From positions 502 through 9,569 of the forward strand of contig DERU01000311.1 of NCBI GenBank assembly GCA_002361095.1: a stretch of DNA of 9,068 nt. The letters are read 5' to 3'. A program made the translations under genes and the position numbers. Under the pieces are notes generated by a model that was not told the DNA's origin, did no database searches, and worked only from the letters and a program-made list of their open reading frames with translations. Shown here in pieces: positions 1 through 8,340 of the stretch. Position 1 is the first letter of the stretch. The number at the start of each line of letters is the position of its first letter. The stretch comes from Lachnospiraceae bacterium UBA3332 (GTDB lineage: Bacteria; Bacillota; Clostridia; Lachnospirales; Lachnospiraceae).

Positions 1-1159
1 ATATTACAATTTCAGCGGCTGCGGAAATTCGTTAAACTGCAACCACCCCATTGTGCAGCAGATGATTTTGGACTGCCTGCGTTATTGGGTGACTACATAC
101 CGGGTGGACGGATTCCGGTTCGATCTTGCCTCCATTATGGGGCGCAATGAGGACGGTACGCCGATGAATAAGCCGCCGCTTTTGCAGGCGCTGGCGTTCG
201 ATCCCATTTTGGGGGATGTGAAGCTGATCGCGGAAGCCTGGGATGCCGGGGGGCTATACCAGGTGGGAACGTTTCCGGCATGGAACCGCTGGGCGGAGTG
301 GAACGGAAAGTACAGGGACGATATGCGCCGGTATCTCAAGGGGGATGGCGGTATGGCCCAGGCGGCGGCGCTGCGGATAGCGGGTTCGCGGGATATTTAT
401 GAGGTAAACCACCGGGAAAATGCTTCTGTCAACTTTATCACCTGTCATGACGGCTTTACGCTTTACGACCTGTTTTCTTATAACGAGAAGCATAACGAAA
501 AAAACGGGTGGAATAATACGGACGGGAGTAATGACAATAACAGTTGGAACTGCGGGGTGGAAGGGGAAACACAGGATCCGGATATCCTTGCCCTGCGCCA
601 CAGGATGATGCGCAACGCCTTTGCGCTTTTGATGTGCAGCCGGGGAATTCCCATGTTTTTGGCGGGGGATGAGTTTTGCAACACCCAATACGGAAATAAC
701 AACGCTTATTGTCAGGACAATATCATTTCCTGGCTGGATTGGGGAAATTTGGAAAAGAACCGCGAAATGTTCCGGTTTTTCCAATACATGATCCGGTTCC
801 GCAAACAGCACCGGGTGCTTCGCACCAACGTCAGCAACGGCGCATGCGGTTTCCTGGATGTGAGTTTTCACGGTGTGAAGCCCTGGGCCGGACAGTTTAC
901 GGATTATGACCGCTATGTGGGGGTAATGTTTGCCGGACAGGAAGAAGGCGGGGAGCCGCAGGTGGTTTATATCGCTTCCAACGCTTACTGGGAAGAACTG
1001 GAAGCAAAGCTTCCGGCGCTTCCGGATACCCTTAGCTGGCAGATGGAGGTGGATACCTTTAAGGCGGAACAAGTGCCGTGCCGTTTTTCCGGTACAAGTT
1101 TTGTGATCCGTCCCCGCAGCGTTATGGTGTTTACGGCGGTGCAAAGGGAGACCAGATGA
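1..1159 (+). CDS. glgX: Glycogen debranching enzyme, GlgX/isoamylase type (GH13), 5' partial
   Basis: The reading frame is open from base 2 and gives 385 residues, roughly the C-terminal half of a family usually near 700. The family hydrolyses alpha-1,6 branches of glycogen or limit dextrins in the cytoplasm. The first residues read YYNFSGCGNSLNCNHP, a hallmark of the GlgX/isoamylase group. GH13 conserved regions are visible, numbering from base 2: region II GFRFDLA with nucleophile Asp41 (bases 122-124), region III LIAEAWD with acid/base Glu78 (233-235), and region IV FITCHDGF with Asp150 (449-451). The stretch WAEWNGKYRDD between regions III and IV is also typical. A C-terminal beta domain follows, from about residue 290. 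A GTG at 53 is an internal valine, not a start. The stop TGA (1157-1159) overlaps the ATG of the next gene, so the two are probably co-translated. GlgX versus a broader isoamylase/pullulanase label cannot be settled without the N-terminus, but the debranching subgroup is well supported. Confidence 0.9.
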   Translation, partial: YYNFSGCGNSLNCNHPIVQQMILDCLRYWVTTYRVDGFRFDLASIMGRNEDGTPMNKPPLLQALAFDPILGDVKLIAEAWDAGGLYQVGTFPAWNRWAEWNGKYRDDMRRYLKGDGGMAQAAALRIAGSRDIYEVNHRENASVNFITCHDGFTLYDLFSYNEKHNEKNGWNNTDGSNDNNSWNCGVEGETQDPDILALRHRMMRNAFALLMCSRGIPMFLAGDEFCNTQYGNNNAYCQDNIISWLDWGNLEKNREMFRFFQYMIRFRKQHRVLRTNVSNGACGFLDVSFHGVKPWAGQFTDYDRYVGVMFAGQEEGGEPQVVYIASNAYWEELEAKLPALPDTLSWQMEVDTFKAEQVPCRFSGTSFVIRPRSVMVFTAVQRETR

Positions 1160-1161
1160 TG
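1143..1161 (+). promoter_or_regulatory. Overlapping stop/start with internal Shine-Dalgarno (translational coupling)
   Basis: A purine run AAAGGGAG (1143-1150) lies inside the last codons of glgX and ends 5 bases before ATG 1156 and 8 bases before ATG 1159. The glgX stop TGA (1157-1159) overlaps both ATG codons. Either ATG gives the same protein apart from one methionine. An in-frame ATG at 1078 would add 26 residues read from inside glgX; these do not look like part of a J domain, so that start is rejected. The arrangement suggests that ribosomes finishing glgX restart on the downstream gene. Confidence 0.7.
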
Positions 1162-4100
1162 GATGTGCGGGATATTTTTGCGGTTCTTGGAATTGCGGAG
1201 ACAAAGGAGGAGGCCAGGATCCGGGAAGCATACCGTAAAAAGCTGGCGTCGGTGAATCCGGAGGATAATCCGGAAGGGTTTAAGCGGCTGCGGCAGGCTT
1301 ATGAGGAGGCGCTTGCGCGCAGACCGCAGGAAGACGTCGTTTTGGACGATCCGGTCAGCCTGTTTTTAAAAAAGGCACGGGAGATTTACCGTTCTTTTTC
1401 CCGGCGCCTGGATGAGAGGGAATGGGAGGGTTTGGTAAAAGAAGACGTTCTGGATGACCTGGACTTGGGAGAGGATGCCAAATGGGGGCTTTTTTCCTGG
1501 CTGGCACACTGCTACCGCCTGCCTGCCGGGATCTGGCGGATTTTGGACCGGACCTTTCAAATTGCGGCGGGAGAGAAGGAGTTTAAGGAGCACCTGAACG
1601 GGAATTTTGTGGATTTTATGCTCTGGAAGATCGGGGAAGGGGCGGAGGAGACGGATTTTCCCTATGGGAAGTGCAAAGGGGAGGATACGGCGGATTACGA
1701 TGCTTTTCTGGACGGCTTTGACGCTTTGACGAAGCTGACCGGTATGGAAGAGGCGGAGGATGAGGCGGCTTGGAAAAAGGAAATGAAGGAGAAGGTCGTC
1801 TTTTTGGAGTCCCTGCAGATCTCCCATCCCTGGCTGGACATGGAAAAAGCCAAAGTGAGTCTGCTGGCGGGAAATACACAGGAAGCGCTGCAGGCTGTGA
1901 ACGCCTTGTTGGAGCGGGAGGCAGGAGATACGCACATTTTGATGGCGGGAGCCGGAATTTTGCGCAAATGCGGCTGCGGGGAACAGGCGGCGGCGTGTTA
2001 TGAGCAGATTCTGGAAACGGAAGGGCTGGGCAGCGAACGGCGTTACCGTGCGGCGATGGGGCTTGCGGAGTACTATTTTGCGCGGGAAGAACTTTGCAGG
2101 GCGCGGGAAAATGCGCTTATGGCCTGCCGCACTTATAACACGCAGCAGGCCAATGAGATATTGGAGCAGGTGAACGCGCGGCTGATTATACTGTACATGG
2201 AAAAGCCGCAGGAACTGACGCAGGAGGAGGGCGTGCGGCTGGCATGGTGCCTGATCCAATCCGGACGTGCGGCCGACGGGTGGGCGTTTTTTGAAACCCA
2301 CCCGCTGTTGGAGGCGGACACGGCGGAGTGCCATTGGGCTAAAACCGTCCTTGCGTTGGAAAGCGGCCATCCGGCGGAAGCGGTTGGGGAGAGCAGACAA
2401 TGGCGGGACTGTATCCAAAAGGCGTATACACAGGGCGGGGAAGGAGCGGACACCGGGCTTTCCGGGGAAGATTCCATGCGGATTGCGCAAAGTCATAAGC
2501 TGGAGGGAAGGGCATTCCAGCAGTTGTATGCGGACCTGGCGGATAAAGAGACAGAGCAGGGGGCGCAATACCGGGAGAATGCGGTTTCGGCATTTGAGGA
2601 GGCCATTGCCCGTAAGCCGGAGGAACTGGAGTTTCTCATGTCCAAAATGCTTTTTATGCGGGATTTGCACGATTATGAGCAAATGTCGCTTCTTTGTGAA
2701 CGCATGCGGAAGCTGGACGACAGGTTTTTTTGGGCCTGTTTCTACGGGCAGGAAGCATATGAGGGCTTGGGAAAAGCACAGGAGGTGGTGGATGCCTTTT
2801 ATGACGCAAAAAACATCTACGACGGCAGGGCGGAGATCTATGAGCGCGCGGTACGCGTTTTTCTGGCTTATCGCCAGTATAAAGACGCAAAGCATATCCT
2901 GGACCAGGCCAGGGAGGCAGGGGTAGACAGCGCGTTTCTTACAGTCAGGAGGCTGGAAGTTTTGCGGAGACTGGCGGCGGATGCCACGCAGCTTCGGGAG
3001 GCGGACGACTATGCGCAGCAGGCGGTTGCCCGGCTGGAGGAGATGCAGGCAGACCGGGAATTGTTGTCGGAGGCATATTTGCAGCGGTGTTTTATACAGG
3101 ATGACGAAAGGGCGCAGGATTTCCGCCTGGTAGACGGAATGGAGGAATGGGCCGGGCGTGCCGTGGAACTTGCGGATAATAACCGGACGCGGTATTTTCT
3201 GGGGCGGTTTTATTTGGAATACCGGGAGGATGCGGCCCGCTGTTATGAACATTTGAAGCTGTGTGAGGAACGGGGGCTGGATTTTTCCTGGATGTATTTC
3301 TATATTGCCCGTTGCCACGAGGAGTTCCAACAGTGGGACGAAGCGCTGCGGTATTTTAAGTACGCGCACGAAAAGGATTCGGAAGAGCCGGATTTTGGCT
3401 GGCGGGTCGTGTGGCGGCTTCGGTGGAAATTCATTGAGACGCTGCAGATGGAGTATTGCCGGGAAGCTTTTTCCTATTTAAAAATCCAAAACGAAAAATT
3501 CGGGGAGACGCCCCGGGAATTGTGGCAAAGTTCCGATATGCATGCCAAGCTGCGGGAATATCAGACGGCCCTTGACGAAATCGAGCGGGCCCTGGAGCGG
3601 GACGGCCAGAGCCGTAACCTGGGACACCGGGGAATGCTCCTGGAGATGCTGGGAAGACCCAGGGAGGCTGTGGCCTGTTATGAAAAAGGCATTGAGACCG
3701 ATCTGGAAAAAGGAAGGGATTATGCCTATGCCTATTCGCAGATGTATGACTATTTCTGCGAGCGCAGGGATTACGAAGGAGGAATCGCCTGGTTTTTGGA
3801 AAAGCAGGGAAAGCTGTTAACCAAAGGGCAGGAACGCAAAAACTTGGACCGGCTGAAATATTTTTATTTACAGACCGGCCGGTTTGCGGATGCGATGGAA
3901 ATTATCCGTGCGCATTACGGCAGCACAGATCTGACGGAATATGCCTGCGGTTCCTGGGAACAGGAGGGGGAACGTCTGGAGGATCTTTTGGATTACTACG
4001 AGGAGGCGGCGCCGGGGGAAGTTCTGCGGGAAAAGGGCAGGGAGGCGGCCGCGCTTTTGGAACAAAAGAGCGGCGCTGCACCGGCCATGCACTGTGAGGG

Positions 4101-4680
4101 AAAGCGCCGCGCGTATTCCGCGCTGGGTTATACCTATCTGAATTACCTGGACGATGCGCAAAGGGCGCTGGAATTTTTCCAAAAGGCTTTGGAACAGCTT
4201 ACCGCTCAAGGCCAGGATGCAGATTCGGAAGAATACCGAACCGGCCTGACCAATATCATGAAGTGTCTTTGGAAACTGGGACGGATGCAGGAGGCGGCGC
4301 CGTACCGTGCGCTTTTTATGGAAAGCCTGGAAAAAGAGTATCAGGGCTGCAGGGAACTGGGACGGACGGCGGAGGAACTGTATGCGGGAGCCTGCGGCCT
4401 GGAACGCAGTCATTGTTATCATCTGTTCGGGGTATATTATTTTGGCGGCGACATGGGGAAGGCACGCCTGTATGCCGGGCGGATGGAGGACAGCGGCAGA
4501 TGCCGCTATTGCGGCAGAAGCGGATGTACGGAAATGTGGGAAGTGAAAGGGTATCTTGCGCTGGCAAGCAAAGAGTGGAAGACTGCCCTGCAGGCATTTG
4601 GGAGTGCGCTGGATTGTGCGGTCAGGGGCAATTCCGATGCAAAGCGCGAGATCCGGGCGTTAAGCAGGATGGAAAGATAA
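1156..4680 (+). CDS. Giant J-like domain protein with TPR-like repeats (about 1174 aa)
   Basis: Residues 5-53 form a J-like domain: helix II with the basic patch IREAYRKKL and helix III with GFKRLRQAYEEAL. The loop that should carry HPD reads N34-P35-E36 (bases 1255-1263). HPD is the element that stimulates Hsp70/DnaK ATPase, so classical co-chaperone activity is doubtful. The rest is a long, soluble, mostly alpha-helical array rich in Ala, Glu, Leu and Tyr. TPR-like pairs are clearest near residues 712-745 (YFYIARCHEEF, then WDEALRYFKYA) and 794-850 (YQTALDEIERAL, then GRPREAVACYEKGI). The C-terminus has a cysteine cluster, C1116-R-Y-C1119 followed by C1124, that could bind metal, and one last helical pair. 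No signal peptide or membrane segment is seen. Proteins with this architecture occur in Lachnospiraceae and are usually annotated only as J-domain or hypothetical proteins. The gene lies between two alpha-glucan enzymes and overlaps the first, so a scaffold or quality-control role in glycogen metabolism is an inference from position. The substrate and partners are unknown. Confidence 0.85.
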   Translation: MMDVRDIFAVLGIAETKEEARIREAYRKKLASVNPEDNPEGFKRLRQAYEEALARRPQEDVVLDDPVSLFLKKAREIYRSFSRRLDEREWEGLVKEDVLDDLDLGEDAKWGLFSWLAHCYRLPAGIWRILDRTFQIAAGEKEFKEHLNGNFVDFMLWKIGEGAEETDFPYGKCKGEDTADYDAFLDGFDALTKLTGMEEAEDEAAWKKEMKEKVVFLESLQISHPWLDMEKAKVSLLAGNTQEALQAVNALLEREAGDTHILMAGAGILRKCGCGEQAAACYEQILETEGLGSERRYRAAMGLAEYYFAREELCRARENALMACRTYNTQQANEILEQVNARLIILYMEKPQELTQEEGVRLAWCLIQSGRAADGWAFFETHPLLEADTAECHWAKTVLALESGHPAEAVGESRQWRDCIQKAYTQGGEGADTGLSGEDSMRIAQSHKLEGRAFQQLYADLADKETEQGAQYRENAVSAFEEAIARKPEELEFLMSKMLFMRDLHDYEQMSLLCERMRKLDDRFFWACFYGQEAYEGLGKAQEVVDAFYDAKNIYDGRAEIYERAVRVFLAYRQYKDAKHILDQAREAGVDSAFLTVRRLEVLRRLAADATQLREADDYAQQAVARLEEMQADRELLSEAYLQRCFIQDDERAQDFRLVDGMEEWAGRAVELADNNRTRYFLGRFYLEYREDAARCYEHLKLCEERGLDFSWMYFYIARCHEEFQQWDEALRYFKYAHEKDSEEPDFGWRVVWRLRWKFIETLQMEYCREAFSYLKIQNEKFGETPRELWQSSDMHAKLREYQTALDEIERALERDGQSRNLGHRGMLLEMLGRPREAVACYEKGIETDLEKGRDYAYAYSQMYDYFCERRDYEGGIAWFLEKQGKLLTKGQERKNLDRLKYFYLQTGRFADAMEIIRAHYGSTDLTEYACGSWEQEGERLEDLLDYYEEAAPGEVLREKGREAAALLEQKSGAAPAMHCEGKRRAYSALGYTYLNYLDDAQRALEFFQKALEQLTAQGQDADSEEYRTGLTNIMKCLWKLGRMQEAAPYRALFMESLEKEYQGCRELGRTAEELYAGACGLERSHCYHLFGVYYFGGDMGKARLYAGRMEDSGRCRYCGRSGCTEMWEVKGYLALASKEWKTALQAFGSALDCAVRGNSDAKREIRALSRMER

Positions 4681-4705
4681 CGTTATAAAACGAGCAAGTC
4701 AGGAC

Positions 4706-4728
4706 AGAAGGAGTGTTGAGACAGGATG
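4706..4728 (+). promoter_or_regulatory. Shine-Dalgarno with long 12-base spacer and ATG of the GH13 gene
   Basis: AGAAGGAG (4706-4713) is a strong Shine-Dalgarno sequence but ends 12 bases before ATG 4726, longer than the usual 5-9. An in-frame TGA at 4717-4719 rules out any start between it and the ATG, so 4726 is the first possible start. The 45-base gap from the preceding stop holds no terminator-like hairpin, only a 4-base inverted repeat at 4681-4692. Read-through from upstream is therefore likely. Confidence 0.6.
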
Positions 4729-6873
4729 GATTATGGCAGCTTGTTAAAGGATCAGCAGTATGTGGCGGAGATGCGCCCGGTTTTTAGCAGAAGGGCGTTA
4801 TACAGCGATACGACAGAGAATTATGTGACACCGGCGGAACCGGCGCCTTATACAAGGGTGAAGATCCGGTTTCGGTCAAAACGCAACAATATCGACAGGG
4901 TATTTCTGATGTGCAAAGGACAGAGATATCTGATGTTTAAGGTGGCTTGCGACGCGCAGTTCGATTATTATGAGGTGCGCCTGCAGTTGGACGATGAGAA
5001 GATTACTTACTATTTTGAAGTACAGGCAGGCGCGATTGTCTGCTACTATGATTACCGGGGGGTGACAAAACGCCCGGATGAACATTACAATTTCGTCATT
5101 ATTCCGGGGTTTGAGACACCGGATTGGGCCAAAGGGGCCGTGATGTACCAGATTTATGTGGACCGCTTTTGCAATGGGGATCCGGATAACGACGTACTCA
5201 CCAACGAATACCATTATATCGGAAAAAAAAGCAGGCGGGTAGAGGACTGGAACCAATATCCGGAGGAAATGGACGTACAAAATTTTTATGGCGGCGATCT
5301 GCAGGGGGTTTTGGATAAAATGGACTACCTGGAGCAGCTGGGCGTGGAGGTTATTTATTTTAATCCGCTGTTTGTCTCCCCTTCCAACCATAAATACGAT
5401 ATCCAGGATTATGATCATATCGATCCGCATTACGGAAAGATTGTCCGGGACGAGGGCAGGCTTTTGGAGGACTGGGAGACGGATAATACCAATGCGCAGC
5501 GTTATATTGCGCGGACGACGGACATACAAAACCTGCAGGCAAGCGACGAACTGTTTATACAGGTGGTCAGGGAAGCACACCGGCGGGGAATCCGCGTGAT
5601 TCTGGACGGAGTGTTTAATCACTGCGGTTCGTTTAACAAATGGATGGACCGGGAGCGGATTTATGAAAATGCCGCCGGCTACGAGAAAGGGGCGTATTTG
5701 TCGGAGGACAGCCCGTACCATGATTTCTTCCGCTTTCATGACCAGAACAGGTTTCCTTTTAATGCGACTTATGACGGCTGGTGGGGGCATGATACGCTGC
5801 CCAAACTCAATTATGAGCAATCCCGGGAATTGGAAGCGTATATATTGCGCATAGGAAGAAAATGGGTTTCCGCGCCTTATCATGCGGACGGGTGGCGCAT
5901 TGACGTGGCGGCGGATCTTGGGTATTCCGCAGAGTATAACCATGCTTTCTGGAGAAAATTCAGGGAGGCGGTCAAGGATGCCAATCCCAATGCGATTATC
6001 CTTGCGGAGCATTACGGGGATCCGTCTGCCTGGCTGCAGGGAGACCAGTGGGATACTGTCATGAATTACGACGCTTTTATGGAGCCGGTCACCTGGTTTT
6101 TGACCGGCATGGAAAAGCACAGCGATGACCACCGGGAGGATTTGTTGGGCAATGCCGACAGTTTTGTCAGTATGATGCAGTATTTTGGGGCGGCGTTTGC
6201 GATGCCTTCCGCCCTTACTTCCATGAACGAGTTGTCCAACCACGATCATTCCCGTTTCCTGACAAGAACCAACCGCAAGGTGGGGAGGATGAACAGTTTA
6301 GGGGCGCAGGCGGCGAATGAGGATGTAAACAAGGCGGTTTTCAGGGAGGCGGTGGTTTTGCAGATGACCTGGCCGGGCGCCCCGACGGTTTATTACGGGG
6401 ATGAGGCGGGAGTGTGCGGGTTTACGGATCCGGACAATCGGAGGACTTATCCCTGGGGCAGGGAGGATCACAGGCTGATCGAGTTTCACCGCCAGGCGAT
6501 CGCCATGCACAAAAAACATCCGGAGTTTAAGAGGGGGTCGCTCAAATGGCTTGCCTCCGATTATAATTTTATTTCTTACGGACGTTTTACCGCAAGCAAC
6601 CATTCCGTGGTATTGCTTAACAATAACGATCATGAGATTACCCGTGTAATTTCCGTCTGGGAACTGGGCATTCCGTTTGAGTCCGAGATGAAATGCCTGC
6701 TCTTTACAGGCGAAAAAGGATTCCGCACGGATGGGGAAAGGATTCCGGTGGAGGCCGGGAAAATCCGTGTGGTCATGCCGAAGACTTCCGCCATGGTATT
6801 GCAGCATGTCAGCGAGGCGGAACCGATGCTGGAGAGGCAGAAAATAAAAAAGAATTTCTGGTTCCGCAGATAG
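4726..6873 (+). CDS. Neopullulanase/cyclomaltodextrinase-type alpha-glycosidase (GH13_20)
   Basis: A complete 715-residue retaining glycosidase, probably cytoplasmic because no signal peptide is seen. It should hydrolyse maltodextrins, cyclodextrins or pullulan-type substrates. Residues 1 to about 125 resemble the N-terminal beta domain (CBM34-like) of this subfamily. The catalytic barrel begins near residue 132 with AVMYQIYVDRF. Conserved regions: region I DGVFNH (294-299), region V LPKLN (358-362, close to the MPKLN signature of GH13_20), region II GWRIDVA with nucleophile Asp393, region III ILAEHYG with acid/base Glu428, and region IV SNHD with Asp507. A Pro-Gly-Ala-Pro turn and YYGDE (556-560) close the barrel, and a beta domain follows to about residue 695. 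Residues 239-274 look like an insertion between the first barrel strands and region I. The tail after residue 700 is basic and ends FWFRR. It lies 45 bases after the J/TPR gene and completes an alpha-glucan module with glgX. The exact substrate cannot be read from sequence. Confidence 0.92.
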   Translation: MDYGSLLKDQQYVAEMRPVFSRRALYSDTTENYVTPAEPAPYTRVKIRFRSKRNNIDRVFLMCKGQRYLMFKVACDAQFDYYEVRLQLDDEKITYYFEVQAGAIVCYYDYRGVTKRPDEHYNFVIIPGFETPDWAKGAVMYQIYVDRFCNGDPDNDVLTNEYHYIGKKSRRVEDWNQYPEEMDVQNFYGGDLQGVLDKMDYLEQLGVEVIYFNPLFVSPSNHKYDIQDYDHIDPHYGKIVRDEGRLLEDWETDNTNAQRYIARTTDIQNLQASDELFIQVVREAHRRGIRVILDGVFNHCGSFNKWMDRERIYENAAGYEKGAYLSEDSPYHDFFRFHDQNRFPFNATYDGWWGHDTLPKLNYEQSRELEAYILRIGRKWVSAPYHADGWRIDVAADLGYSAEYNHAFWRKFREAVKDANPNAIILAEHYGDPSAWLQGDQWDTVMNYDAFMEPVTWFLTGMEKHSDDHREDLLGNADSFVSMMQYFGAAFAMPSALTSMNELSNHDHSRFLTRTNRKVGRMNSLGAQAANEDVNKAVFREAVVLQMTWPGAPTVYYGDEAGVCGFTDPDNRRTYPWGREDHRLIEFHRQAIAMHKKHPEFKRGSLKWLASDYNFISYGRFTASNHSVVLLNNNDHEITRVISVWELGIPFESEMKCLLFTGEKGFRTDGERIPVEAGKIRVVMPKTSAMVLQHVSEAEPMLERQKIKKNFWFRR

Positions 6874-6888
6874 ACAGGGTCTGTTTTG

Positions 6889-6894
6889 TATAAT
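6889..6894 (+). promoter_or_regulatory. Possible -10 box in the 123-base gap before the Rieske gene
   Basis: A perfect TATAAT occurs at 6889-6894, about 100 bases upstream of the next start. The only -35-like hexamer nearby, TAGACA at 6871-6876, is 12 bases away, too close for a standard sigma-A promoter. The call therefore rests on the -10 alone. The gap also contains a short inverted repeat, AGAC-AGG-GTCT (6872-6882), followed by four T. It is too weak to call a terminator. A short mirror-like palindrome TTTGGCCCAAA lies further on in the gap. A unit boundary here is plausible but not shown. Confidence 0.25.
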
Positions 6895-6996
6895 CATGCC
6901 CTCACGAACCAACACTGGAAAAGAGAGGTATATCCTGCTGCGGTTTGGCCCAAAGGTGCAGCCGTGGCAAAATGTCAGCAGTGGAGGGTGTGAAAA

Positions 6997-8316
6997 ATGG
7001 TATCCTTATGGGAAGATACGGTTTGCCTGCCGCAGTTTGCGGCGTTGGAAGAAGATTTGCACACAGAAGTGCTCGTCGTCGGAGGGGGGATGGCGGGCAT
7101 TTTGTGTGCATATTTTTTGCGGAAAGCGGATGTGGATTGCGCAGTGGTGGAAGCCGGGCGGATTTGCCATGGCGTTACGGGGAACACGACGGCAAAAATT
7201 ACAGCCCAGCATGGTCTGCTTTACGAAAAGCTGATCCGCGACTGGGGGGAAGAATTGGCCGGGATGTATCTGGAGGCGAATTTAAAAGCCGTGGAGGACT
7301 ACCGCATGCTTTGCGGGGGCATTGCCTGTGCGTTTGAGGCGCGGGATCATTATGTGTATTCCCGGAACGCGCAGGGAAAGCTGGAAAAGGAAATCCGGGC
7401 GTTGGAGAAGCTGCATTACCCGGCTGTTTTTTCGGACGCGCTGGGGCTGCCCTTTTCGGTGGTTGGGGCGGTACGTTTTCCCAATCAGGCGCAGTTTCAC
7501 CCGCTTGCTTTTGTGCGGGAAATCGTCAGGGGTTTGCGGATTTATGAAAATACGCGTATTATGTCCGTGAAAGGACAGACGGCCAAAACTGCGGGGGGCA
7601 GAACGGTCACGGCAAAAAAAATCATTTTTGCCACCCACTTTCCCATTGTGAATACCCACGGTTTCTATTTTATGAAAATGTACCAGCAGCGCTCTTATGT
7701 GATCGCGCTGCGGCAGGAACCGCAAATTCTGCGGGGTATGTTTGTGGATGAAGCGGAAAACGGCCTGTCTTTGCGCAGCGCCGGGGAATATCTGCTTCTG
7801 GGCGGCGGCGGACACAGGACCGGAAAAGAGGGAGGATGCTGGCAGGAGTTGCGCAGTTTTGCCGGAAAATATTATCCGAAGGCCCGGGAAGCGTATCATT
7901 GGGCAACCCAGGACTGTATGACGTTGGATAAAATTCCCTATATCGGACGCTACGCCGGTAAGGGACAGGAATGGTACGTGGCGACGGGATTTAATAAGTG
8001 GGGAATGACTTCATCCATGGTTGCGGCCCGGCTTCTTACGGATTATGTACTGGAGAGGGACAATCCGTTTGCCTTGGTGTTTTCTCCTTCCAGGCGGATG
8101 CTTAAGCCGCAGCTTGCGGCCAATATGATGGAGGCGGCGGCCGATTTTATGACGTTTTCGGCAAAGCGCTGTCCGCATATGGGGTGCGCGTTACAATGGA
8201 ACAGCGCGGAGCACAGTTGGGACTGCCCCTGCCACGGTTCCCGGTTTGCGCAGGACGGTACGCTTTTGGAGGATCCTGCCACCAAAGACGGACGGAACTA
8301 TTCGGCGGAAGGATGA
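6997..8316 (+). CDS. FAD-dependent oxidoreductase with C-terminal Rieske [2Fe-2S] domain
   Basis: The 439-residue protein has two parts. Residues 23-345 are a DAO-type flavoprotein: the dinucleotide-binding loop VVGGGMAG (27-34, GxGxxG) is followed by Glu52 in VVEAGR, which would bind the FAD ribose. NTTAKITAQHG (63-73) is characteristic of the YhfW-like flavoprotein-Rieske family. A C-terminal FAD contact region, WYVATGFNKWGMTSS, lies near 326-340. Residues 388-431 are a Rieske domain with all cluster ligands, Cys392-x-His394 and Cys410-x-x-His413, plus the disulfide pair Cys397/Cys412, as in higher-potential Rieske proteins. The likely role is moving electrons from an amine or other small substrate through FAD to the cluster; the substrate and acceptor are unknown. 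The start is supported by GGAGG (6983-6987), 9 bases upstream. At 439 residues it is shorter than the roughly 500 of Bacillus YhfW-like members, and it stops soon after the Rieske proline loop (DPATKDG). Confidence 0.9.
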   Translation: MVSLWEDTVCLPQFAALEEDLHTEVLVVGGGMAGILCAYFLRKADVDCAVVEAGRICHGVTGNTTAKITAQHGLLYEKLIRDWGEELAGMYLEANLKAVEDYRMLCGGIACAFEARDHYVYSRNAQGKLEKEIRALEKLHYPAVFSDALGLPFSVVGAVRFPNQAQFHPLAFVREIVRGLRIYENTRIMSVKGQTAKTAGGRTVTAKKIIFATHFPIVNTHGFYFMKMYQQRSYVIALRQEPQILRGMFVDEAENGLSLRSAGEYLLLGGGGHRTGKEGGCWQELRSFAGKYYPKAREAYHWATQDCMTLDKIPYIGRYAGKGQEWYVATGFNKWGMTSSMVAARLLTDYVLERDNPFALVFSPSRRMLKPQLAANMMEAAADFMTFSAKRCPHMGCALQWNSAEHSWDCPCHGSRFAQDGTLLEDPATKDGRNYSAEG

Positions 8317-8340
8317 ATGGTCTGCGGGCTGTTAAGACAA

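Noticed and set aside
53..55. GTG as the start of the first gene
   Set aside because: The frame is open to base 2 and the upstream residues match the conserved GlgX sequence, so this is an internal valine.
254..1231. - strand open frame of 325 codons across the glgX/J-gene junction
   Set aside because: It is antisense to conserved GlgX motifs, spans two genes and has low-complexity basic composition. It is not a gene.
1366..3369. Long - strand open frame of 667 codons antisense to the J/TPR gene
   Set aside because: It is a codon-bias shadow of a high-GC gene. The translation is rich in Arg, Pro, His and Leu with no recognisable domain, while the + strand has a coherent helical-repeat protein.
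4876..6249. - strand open frame of 457 codons antisense to the GH13 gene
   Set aside because: The + strand carries every GH13 catalytic motif. The antisense reading has no family features and no clear Shine-Dalgarno sequence, so it is a shadow.
6872..6887. Hairpin followed by T residues after the GH13 stop
   Set aside because: The stem is only four base pairs with a three-base loop and a short T run, too weak for an intrinsic terminator.
6896..7337. Two overlapping + strand small frames starting in the gap at 6896 and 6945
   Set aside because: Both run into the Rieske gene in the wrong frame, over its conserved FAD-binding segment, and neither resembles a known protein.
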